From NCBI GenBank assembly GCA_937917505.1, contig CALDMQ010000242.1:1-9555 (forward strand): a stretch of 9,555 nt of DNA, read 5' to 3'. Numbering within the stretch: position 1 is the first letter of the stretch; each line of letters starts with the position of its first letter. Positions 1-4,190 of this stretch are shown here, piece after piece. The notes beneath the pieces were generated by a model. It saw nothing but the letters and a program-made list of their open reading frames with translations. It did not search any database and was not told the origin of the DNA. A program made the translations under genes and the position numbers. Origin of the DNA: an uncultured Erysipelotrichaceae bacterium (GTDB lineage: Bacteria; Bacillota_I; Bacilli_A; Erysipelotrichales; Coprobacillaceae).

Positions 1-318
1 ACTCTTTTCAGTATAAGAAACAATTTTTGGATTAACTAGAGCATAATCATCAGCTTTTTTTATATTTCCTTGATCATCATAAGTTAAGACATGAATTGCT
101 GTCATACGTTTAGGAATGCCAAGTTGAATAGCAGCAATCCCAACAGCTGGTCTTAAATGGTATTTTTGTGACATTTTTTCATCTTGAGAATTCACTAAGA
201 ATTCATGCATATCTAATAGTAATTGTTCATCTTCTTTAGATAGAGGAAGATCAACTGGTTTAGAAATCTCACGAATACGTTTATCATGATCATCAATAAT
301 ATCTTTCATCAATATCAT
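1..318 (-). CDS. def: Peptide deformylase, N-terminal part (3' end outside window)
   Basis: Removes the formyl group from the initiator methionine of new proteins in the cytosol; a metal-dependent hydrolase. 106 codons are visible from ATG at 318, reading MILMKDIIDDHDKRIREISK and on to the left edge. Motif 1 of the family appears at residues about 64-70 as VGIAAIQ (usual form GxGxAAxQ), preceded by the type II-like HLRPA. The segment between the first helix and motif 1 is long (DLPLSKEDEQLL...SQDEKMSQKYHLRP), as in Gram-positive type II enzymes. The two metal-binding motifs (EGCLS and HEFDH types) would lie outside the window. Start: a GAGGTG SD site at 325-330, six bases upstream of ATG 318. 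The first glycine of motif 1 is alanine and the usual proline is isoleucine. It lies downstream of the Cys-rich gene but behind a terminator, so it probably has its own promoter. Confidence 0.9.
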   Translation of the reverse strand, partial: MILMKDIIDDHDKRIREISKPVDLPLSKEDEQLLLDMHEFLVNSQDEKMSQKYHLRPAVGIAAIQLGIPKRMTAIHVLTYDDQGNIKKADDYALVNPKIVSYTEKS

Positions 319-339
319 TACATTCACCTCGCGATAGTA

Positions 340-350
340 ATCATATCATA
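340..350 (-). promoter_or_regulatory. Possible -10 region for def
   Basis: Two overlapping TATGAT hexamers (TATGATATGAT on the minus strand) lie about 10-20 bases upstream of the def SD site. No good -35 hexamer is seen 17 bases upstream, where the sequence is terminator stem. The call rests on the -10 alone and on the need for a promoter downstream of the terminator. Confidence 0.3.
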
Positions 351-385
351 AAAAGAAAAAATATGCTAGAAAACTAGCATATTTT
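351..385 (-). terminator. Intrinsic terminator of the Cys-rich small gene
   Basis: A perfect 12-bp stem (358-369 with 374-385, core ATGCTAG/CTAGCAT) closes an AAAA loop. Read on the minus strand it is followed by a T-rich tail (TTTTTCTTTTT type, 357 down to 351). It starts 3 bases after the stop codon of the small gene at 388 and lies 30-70 bases before def, so it separates the two transcription units. Confidence 0.88.
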
Positions 386-387
386 CA

Positions 388-591
388 TTAACAGATTTTT
401 GTACAACCGCAGATAATTAATAATAAGAAGACAACAAGGACAATAGCGAACCAAGTGCAACCACTACCATATCCAAATCCTCCGCCCATGTTTGTCATAC
501 CTTGACAACAACCACAACCGAATGGATTATATGGAAAAGTTCCCATATAATTGTTGCAACCACAACCTCCATAATTATAACAAGAGTTCAT
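388..591 (-). CDS. Cys/Gly-rich single-pass membrane miniprotein, YjcZ-like
   Basis: A 67-residue protein of unknown biochemical role. Residues 1-46 are rich in Gly, Asn, Tyr and Cys (clusters CGC at 10-12 and CGCC at 26-29). Residues 47-62 (WFAIVLVVFLLLIICG) form one hydrophobic helix, followed by the tail CTKIC. There are ten cysteines in total (4, 10, 12, 26, 28, 29, 45, 61, 63, 67). The Gly-rich stretch followed by an FAxxVVxFxLLII-type helix resembles the small YjcZ-family sporulation proteins of Bacillus; that link comes from remembered pattern, not a search. Start: a longer frame opens with GTG at 609, but that GTG precedes an AAAGGAGGG SD site. ATG 591 has the better spacing (6 bases after GGAGGG); ATG 594 is 3 bases after it. 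An intrinsic terminator follows directly. I see no convincing housekeeping promoter upstream, which would fit a sporulation sigma factor but does not show it. Confidence 0.72.
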   Translation of the reverse strand: MNSCYNYGGCGCNNYMGTFPYNPFGCGCCQGMTNMGGGFGYGSGCTWFAIVLVVFLLLIICGCTKIC

Positions 592-597
592 CATTTT

Positions 598-606
598 CCC
601 TCCTTT
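598..606 (-). promoter_or_regulatory. Shine-Dalgarno site that fixes the small gene's start
   Basis: AAAGGAGGG on the minus strand, a near-perfect anti-16S match, 6 bases from ATG 591 and 3 from ATG 594. The upstream GTG at 609 would translate this site itself and is therefore unlikely to be the start. Confidence 0.85.
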
Positions 607-660
607 CACTTTAATATATTCTTAGATACAAAAATTGCTAGTGTTTCTACCCAATTCTTA

Positions 661-689
661 TTTCAATTTTTTTACAAATCATGTATAAT
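661..689 (+). promoter_or_regulatory. Promoter of the yktA-ftsW-ylb-rsmD-coaD gene string
   Basis: A perfect TATAAT -10 box at 684-689. At 17-bp spacing the -35 position (661-666) reads TTTCAA, only a half match to TTGACA. The start of transcription would fall near 696, giving a leader of under 20 bases before ATG 713. Confidence 0.62.
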
Positions 690-697
690 GTGTAAAC

Positions 698-704
698 AAA
701 GGAG
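698..704 (+). promoter_or_regulatory. Shine-Dalgarno site that fixes the yktA-like start
   Basis: AAAGGAG ends 8 bases before ATG 713. A GTG at 704 in the same frame overlaps the last base of this site and is rejected as the start. Confidence 0.8.
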
Positions 705-712
705 TGAGGAAT

Positions 713-976
713 ATGTACGATTATCCATTAGATTTTAGTTGGTCTACTGAAGAAATTATTGATGTTATGGCATTTTATAATGCTGTAGAAAAAGCATATG
801 AAGAAGGTATTTCTAAAGAAGAATTTATGAATGTTTATCGCCGTTTTACACAAATTGTTGATTCTAAAAGTTTACAAAAACAATTAGATAAATCATTTGA
901 AAACGTTTCAGGTTATTCAATTTATCGTGTGTTTCAAAAAACAAAAGATAAAGATTGGATTGACATGAATGATTGA
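713..976 (+). CDS. yktA: UPF0223 family protein (YktA-like)
   Basis: A small soluble protein of 87 residues with no known biochemical function. It carries the family's near-constant core: WSTEEIIDV at about 10-18, FYNAVEKAYEEGISKEEF at about 21-38, and VSGYSIYRVFQ at about 65-75. Length fits the family (about 90 residues). It has no signal peptide or membrane helix. It is the first gene after the promoter at 661-689 and overlaps the next gene, ftsW, by 8 bp (ATGATTGA), so the two are probably translationally coupled. In other Firmicutes this family is, as I recall, often found near ftsW and related core genes. The family assignment is firm; the function is unknown. Confidence 0.86.
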   Translation: MYDYPLDFSWSTEEIIDVMAFYNAVEKAYEEGISKEEFMNVYRRFTQIVDSKSLQKQLDKSFENVSGYSIYRVFQKTKDKDWIDMND

Positions 977-2180
977 TTTAATAAGGAAAATTTTTAATCG
1001 TAAAGGTGTCGACAATGCGATTTATTTATGTGTTTTTATATTAACAATCTTTGGAATTGTTATGATTGGAAGTGCAGCTGTTGGACAAACAGCAACTAAA
1101 GGACCAACATTTGCTACAATAACGATGTTAAAACAAGCTTTTTTTGTTGCGATAGGATATGGTCTAATGTTTTTCTTTGCCAGATTCTTTAAAAAGAAAT
1201 GGATTACATATTCTTCATCGTGGGTTTTATATGCAATTTGTATTCCTTTTTTGTTAGTGTGTTTACTTTGGAGTGATACAAAAGGTGCCCATGCTTGGAT
1301 TAAAATTGCTGGTTTAACTATTCAGCCCTCAGAGTTTGTCAAAATATTAATGATTTTATTTTTATCGTTTCATTTTGGTCAACTTGAAGAAATGTGTATA
1401 ATTCCTCGTAATATATCTAAAAAACAAAAAGAAGAACTTCAATTAAGAAAAGCACGGTTTTGTATTGGAAGACCTATAGTGCTTTCAGGTGTTATTTTTT
1501 TGATTATTGGTTTTTTGCAAAAGGACTTAGGAAGTGCTTTGATTTTTGCGTTTATTTGTATGATAATGTTTTTTGTATCTCCTCGTCCTTATTATAATAA
1601 GTATAAGAAATTATTTTTGATATTACTTGGAATTGGTTTTGTTCTTGTGGTTTTTGGAGCAGTCTTTATTTTAAAAGATTACCAATTAGGTCGTATTTAT
1701 ACGTGGTTAGATCCTTTAAGTGATCCTATGGAAGGTGGATGGCAATTGGTTAATGGTTTAATTGCTTATTCTTATGGTGGATTATTTGGTAAGGGGTTTG
1801 GTTCATCTATTCAAAAATATGGATATATACCAGAATCACATAATGACTTTATTACTGCAATTATTTATGAAGAATTAGGATTATTAGGTTTCTTTTTATT
1901 CCTTATTCCTTATTGTTATATTATTTATAAAATGTTTACATATGGAAATAAGGTTAAAGATACAAAGAGTAAATTAATTTTATATGGAATAGGGGCTTAT
2001 TTCTTTGCTCATTTATTGGTCAATGTTGGAGGGGTTACAGGATTTATTCCAATGACAGGTGTTCCGTTATTGTTGGTATCATCAGGTGGATCTTCGACTT
2101 GGGCAGCAATGATAGCAATTGGCATCGCACAATCAATTATTGGAAAATATAATCGTGATCGATTGAAAGAACAAATTTAA
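969..2180 (+). CDS. ftsW: FtsW/RodA/SpoVE family peptidoglycan glycosyltransferase, probably FtsW
   Basis: A 403-residue polytopic membrane protein that polymerises lipid II into glycan strands with a partner class B penicillin-binding protein. About ten hydrophobic segments can be drawn, the first at about 17-38. Family landmarks in order: KGAHAWI at 105-111, QPSEFVK at 119-125, QKDLGSA at 184-190, PESHNDFI at 288-295 (Asp293 in the position of the essential catalytic aspartate), and the family signature VNVGGVTGFIPMTGVP followed by SSGGSS at about 351-376. A charged cytoplasmic loop of about 28 residues sits at 140-168. The start ATG overlaps the yktA-like stop by 8 bp and has no strong SD site, so translation probably depends on coupling. 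FtsW is preferred over RodA from the ylb-rsmD-coaD neighbourhood and the EELGLLG text, but paralogues (RodA, SpoVE) cannot be excluded from this window. Confidence 0.9.
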   Translation: MIDLIRKIFNRKGVDNAIYLCVFILTIFGIVMIGSAAVGQTATKGPTFATITMLKQAFFVAIGYGLMFFFARFFKKKWITYSSSWVLYAICIPFLLVCLLWSDTKGAHAWIKIAGLTIQPSEFVKILMILFLSFHFGQLEEMCIIPRNISKKQKEELQLRKARFCIGRPIVLSGVIFLIIGFLQKDLGSALIFAFICMIMFFVSPRPYYNKYKKLFLILLGIGFVLVVFGAVFILKDYQLGRIYTWLDPLSDPMEGGWQLVNGLIAYSYGGLFGKGFGSSIQKYGYIPESHNDFITAIIYEELGLLGFFLFLIPYCYIIYKMFTYGNKVKDTKSKLILYGIGAYFFAHLLVNVGGVTGFIPMTGVPLLLVSSGGSSTWAAMIAIGIAQSIIGKYNRDRLKEQI

Positions 2181-2211
2181 AATTTTGACATATTCTAATA
2201 TAGGTGAGAAT

Positions 2212-2520
2212 ATGGAAATAGAAAATTTTAAGGCATTTGTAAGGACAATTCCTTCAATTAAAGATGATGTTGTGAGTGGGAGATATACTTGGCAACAGCT
2301 TTATGAATTTTATGTTTTATATGGTGAAGATGACAAGATGTGGGAACCCTATAAAAAATCAAATGTTGATTTATCAGGACTCATTGATGTGATAAAAAAT
2401 GTTGATTTAGATGCTTTATCAAAAAGTTTTGAAGGTATTCAAAAAGTATTGGATTTGGTGAGTGGTTTTGTTGTAAAAGATGAACCAAAGAACCAAACAA
2501 GAGCGTGGTACGATGATTGA
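2212..2520 (+). CDS. ylbD: YlbD-like protein (putative spore-coat family)
   Basis: A 102-residue soluble protein. The N-terminal block has ENFKAFVRTIPSI at about 4-16, then GRYTWQQLYEFYVLYGEDDKMW at about 25-46. This 'FKxFVRxxP...WQxLYExxxLxGExDxxW' layout matches the YlbD family. In Bacillus subtilis YlbD is listed as a spore coat protein; whether that holds here is unknown. The C-terminal half (about 50-85) is amphipathic and probably helical. Start: ATG 2212 sits a few bases after AGGTGAG (2202-2208); the TTG at 2185, in frame, lies upstream of that SD and is rejected. Its last 8 bp overlap the ylbE start. The ylbD-ylbE-ylbF order is the same as in Bacillus, which supports the call. Confidence 0.72.
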   Translation: MEIENFKAFVRTIPSIKDDVVSGRYTWQQLYEFYVLYGEDDKMWEPYKKSNVDLSGLIDVIKNVDLDALSKSFEGIQKVLDLVSGFVVKDEPKNQTRAWYDD

Positions 2521-2695
2521 TGAAAATATGAAAATGTATGTGAGAATGCATCCCAAATGGTATTTGATATTATCACGTTATCCCGGTGAGTACAAAACTT
2601 TGGTTGAACAATATAAAGTAGAAAACAAATTAACTTTTGCGGATCGTATTGAAAAAGTAGGAACACTTTTACAAATGGTTGAAATGTTAATGTAG
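2513..2695 (+). CDS. ylbE: YlbE-like protein
   Basis: A 60-residue protein of unknown function. The string YVRMHPKWYLILSRYP at about 9-24 matches the 'YIRxxPxWYRxLsRxP' heart of the YlbE-like family. The rest is a charged, likely helical tail ending LLQMVEMLM. Start: ATG 2513 overlaps the ylbD stop by 8 bp (ATGATTGA, the same string as at the yktA-ftsW junction). An in-frame ATG at 2480 lies deep within ylbD and gives a charged extension (NQRTKQERGT) with no family resemblance, so it is rejected. The SD site is weak, consistent with coupling to ylbD. The position between ylbD and ylbF fits the Bacillus order. Confidence 0.7.
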   Translation: MIDENMKMYVRMHPKWYLILSRYPGEYKTLVEQYKVENKLTFADRIEKVGTLLQMVEMLM

Positions 2696-2703
2696 GAGAG
2701 AAT

Positions 2704-3048
2704 ATGTATACACTTATAGATGACTTGGTTGAAGCAATATGTAAAGATGAAATTTATATCACATATAGAAATAATGCGAAGTACTTAGAACAAGGTGAAA
2801 TTAAACGACTCTTGTTACAGCAACAAATATTGCAAGAAGACTATATGCGTTTAAGAGATTTAGAAAAATATGTTTCTATTGATGAAACAAAAAACCAATT
2901 AAAAGATATTAAGCAACAAGTTGCATCACATCCAGTGATTCAAGCCTATTATCAAAGTTATTATGAATTGAATGAATTATTAGAAGAAGTGACATATATT
3001 GTATTCAATGATATTACACAAGAGTTAGAATTAACGAAATGGAAGTGA
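2704..3048 (+). CDS. ylbF: YlbF family regulator (RNase Y-associated Y-complex component), short form
   Basis: A 114-residue cytosolic helical protein of the YlbF/YmcA family. In Bacillus, YlbF, YmcA and YaaT form a complex that acts with RNase Y on mRNA maturation and affects competence, sporulation and biofilm. The sequence shows long amphipathic helices: residues 3-30, 32-55, and 60-110 with HPVIQAYYQSYYELNELLEEV, the family's typical C-terminal helix. Bacillus YlbF is about 149 residues, so this form lacks roughly 30 C-terminal residues, and its only cysteine is C13. Start: a GGAGAG SD site (2696-2701 region) overlaps the ylbE stop. YmcA is the other possibility; the ylbD-ylbE-...-rsmD-coaD order decides for YlbF. 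A ylbG gene, normally next in Bacillus, is missing. Confidence 0.78.
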   Translation: MYTLIDDLVEAICKDEIYITYRNNAKYLEQGEIKRLLLQQQILQEDYMRLRDLEKYVSIDETKNQLKDIKQQVASHPVIQAYYQSYYELNELLEEVTYIVFNDITQELELTKWK

Positions 3049-3052
3049 AAAG

Positions 3053-3604
3053 ATGCGTGTTATAGCAGGTGAATTTAAAAGTCGTCAATTAAAAACAGTG
3101 AATTCGTCATTGACTAGACCAACGACCGATAAAAATAAAGAGAATTTATTTAATATCATAGGACCTTATTTTGATGGTGGGATTTGTCTTGATTTATTTG
3201 CTGGTAGTGGTGGACTTGGAATTGAAGCATTGAGTAGGGGGATGGATGAACTTTATAGTGTTGATAAACAACTCAAAGCTTTTTTAACAATTCAAGAAAA
3301 TTGTCGTTTATTAAAGATTGAGAATCGTGTTCATTTGTATAAAATGGATGCTATGAAAGCTTTAGAAAAGTTTTCTCAAAATCATGTATGTTTTGATTTG
3401 GTTTTATTAGATCCTCCTTATGGATTAAAGAAACACACAAAGATATTAGATTATTTGTTATCAAATGGTATGTTAAATGATGGGTGTATCATTGTGATTG
3501 AGGATTTAAATGAAGAAGTGATTGATGTTCAAAGTCCTTTTGTTTTAAAGAAACAACAATCCTATGGAATTACAACATTACAAATTTTAAAGTATGAGGG
3601 GTAA
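3053..3604 (+). CDS. rsmD: 16S rRNA (guanine966-N2)-methyltransferase RsmD
   Basis: Methylates G966 of 16S rRNA using S-adenosylmethionine during 30S assembly. The protein has 183 residues, normal for RsmD. Markers in order: MRVIAGEFKSRQL at the N-terminus; RPTTDKNKENLFNII at 22-36 (family RPTxDKxKExLFN box); the SAM-binding loop DLFAGSGGLGIEALSRG at 47-63; an acidic SAM-contact segment VDKQ at 70-73; and the catalytic LDPPYG at 119-124. It starts 4 bases after the ylbF stop with a GGAAGTGAAAAG leader, and its tail (GAGGGG) supplies the SD site for coaD. The ylbH(rsmD)-coaD pairing is conserved across Firmicutes, and the identification is firm. Confidence 0.96.
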   Translation: MRVIAGEFKSRQLKTVNSSLTRPTTDKNKENLFNIIGPYFDGGICLDLFAGSGGLGIEALSRGMDELYSVDKQLKAFLTIQENCRLLKIENRVHLYKMDAMKALEKFSQNHVCFDLVLLDPPYGLKKHTKILDYLLSNGMLNDGCIIVIEDLNEEVIDVQSPFVLKKQQSYGITTLQILKYEG

Positions 3605-3607
3605 AGT

Positions 3608-4075
3608 ATGGAAAAACGTATTGCGGTTTATGCAGGAACATTTGATCCAGTCACAAATGGGCATCTTGATATTATAGAAAGATCAGCACGTATGTATGAT
3701 CAAGTTTATGTGACGATTTTTACAAATCCAAATAAGAAAACACTATTATCATTAGAAGAAAGATTATCTACCCAACATATAGATAATGTGGTTGTTGATG
3801 CGAGCAATGAACTTGCTGTAGCTTATGCAAAAAAAGTAGGCGCAAAGGTATTGGTGCGTGGACTTCGTGCAACGATGGATTTCGAATATGAATATCAACT
3901 TGCATTAGCAAATCAATATTTAGATGATGATATTGAAACAGTCTTTTTAATGACAAAACCAACATATTCTTACATTTCTTCTTCAAGTGTTAAGGAAATG
4001 GCATCACATCATCATAGTGTTGAAGGATTGGTTCCTGAAGTTGTTGAAGAAGCATTAAAAAGAAAAAATAAATGA
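3608..4075 (+). CDS. coaD: Phosphopantetheine adenylyltransferase (CoA biosynthesis)
   Basis: Joins 4'-phosphopantetheine and ATP to dephospho-CoA, the fourth step of CoA synthesis. The 155-residue protein shows the nucleotidyltransferase motif AGTFDPVTNGH at 9-19 (TxGH-type, here TNGH), the substrate region LVRGLRATMDFEYEYQLA at 82-99, and the ATP-binding YSYISSSSVKE at 120-130. The family is about 160 residues. The segment after LEER (49-52) is about five residues shorter than in the Bacillus and E. coli enzymes as I remember them, so the helix there is trimmed; all catalytic motifs remain. It starts 3 bases after the rsmD stop. No separate terminator follows: the stop codon is itself part of an inverted repeat, and the next terminator is the pyr attenuator at 4149-4176, so coaD transcripts may run into the pyr genes. 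Confidence 0.96.
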   Translation: MEKRIAVYAGTFDPVTNGHLDIIERSARMYDQVYVTIFTNPNKKTLLSLEERLSTQHIDNVVVDASNELAVAYAKKVGAKVLVRGLRATMDFEYEYQLALANQYLDDDIETVFLMTKPTYSYISSSSVKEMASHHHSVEGLVPEVVEEALKRKNK

Positions 4076-4106
4076 CAATCATGAATTGTCAAAATACCTT
4101 GACAAT
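4073..4106 (+). promoter_or_regulatory. Three TGACAAT half-sites around the pyr -35 box (candidate operator)
   Basis: TGACAAT occurs at 4073-4079, its inverse ATTGTCA at 4085-4091, and TGACAAT again at 4100-4106. The first pair makes a 7-bp inverted repeat around CATGA. The second pair extends to 8 bp (ATTGTCAA/TTGACAAT, 4085-4092 and 4099-4106) around AATACC. The middle copy contains the promoter's -35 box. No U-tract follows, so it is not a terminator. A protein-binding site is inferred; the repeats themselves are seen directly. Confidence 0.5.
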
Positions 4107-4114
4107 GGTATGAT
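4086..4114 (+). promoter_or_regulatory. pyrBCKD promoter
   Basis: TTGTCA (4086-4091), a 17-bp spacer, then TATGAT (4109-4114) preceded by TGG, i.e. an extended -10. This is the best housekeeping-type promoter near the operon. Transcription would begin near A4121/G4122, leaving an untranslated leader of about 70 bases before pyrB. Confidence 0.72.
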
Positions 4115-4120
4115 AATACC

Positions 4121-4176
4121 AGTGAAGGTATATTCACATAAAGAAATCAAGCATATACCTTGCGTATATGCTTTTT
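4121..4176 (+). promoter_or_regulatory. Short transcription attenuator of the pyr operon (antiterminator vs terminator)
   Basis: Three pairings compete. (a) Terminator: 4149-4158 with 4164-4173. (b) Antiterminator: AAGGTATAT (4125-4133) is the exact complement of ATATACCTT (4153-4161), 9 bp, and consumes the left arm of the terminator. (c) A small 5' hairpin, GTGAA (4122-4126) with TTCAC (4133-4137), holds GGTATA in its loop and would block (b). In transcripts reading in from coaD, ATACC (4116-4120) can also pair with GGTAT (4127-4131), again blocking (b). I do not see a PyrR-type binding loop (ARUCCNGNGAGGYU). The pairings are read directly; regulation by a pyrimidine signal is inferred from the location. 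Confidence 0.66.
4149..4176 (+). terminator. Intrinsic terminator inside the pyr leader
   Basis: AAGCATATAC (4149-4158) pairs perfectly with GTATATGCTT (4164-4173) around the loop CTTGC, with a run of five T at 4172-4176. It ends three bases before the GAGGAGG site of pyrB, so a polymerase stopped here makes no pyrB message. It would also stop read-through from coaD. Confidence 0.82.
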
Positions 4177-4178
4177 AT

Positions 4179-4185
4179 GAGGAGG
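4179..4185 (+). promoter_or_regulatory. Shine-Dalgarno site that fixes the pyrB start
   Basis: GAGGAGG, with GGAGG ending 5 bases before ATG 4191. It decides against longer in-frame starts (TTG 4086, GTG 4122), which would translate the attenuator. Confidence 0.85.
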
Positions 4186-4190
4186 AAATC

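Noticed and set aside
592..712. Possible riboswitch or small RNA between the divergent genes
   Set aside because: About 120 AT-rich bases with a -10 box and two SD sites; I see no stable hairpin or known aptamer core.
502..738. Plus-strand 78-codon frame opposite the Cys-rich gene
   Set aside because: It is the reverse of the minus-strand Cys/Gly-rich gene (strings of Thr from ACA/ACC), has no SD site and runs through the promoter of the yktA-like gene.
2185..2213. Perfect TTGACA (-35) just after ftsW, possibly an internal promoter for ylbD
   Set aside because: At 17-bp spacing the -10 position is GAATAT and overlaps the ylbD start codon; the nearer TAATAT is only 5 bases away. The geometry does not make a working promoter.
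2439..2666. Minus-strand 75-codon frame across ylbD and ylbE
   Set aside because: No SD site, composition of antisense codons, fully covered by two plus-strand genes with family matches.
4073..4091. TGACAAT/ATTGTCA hairpin as a coaD terminator
   Set aside because: AT-rich 7-bp stem followed by AAAATACC, with no U-tract, and it overlaps the coaD stop codon. More likely an operator-type repeat.
4099..4127. Perfect TTGACA at 4099-4104 as the pyr -35 box
   Set aside because: The -10 position at 17-bp spacing reads GTGAAG. TTGTCA at 4086-4091 with TGG-TATGAT at 17 bp is far better.
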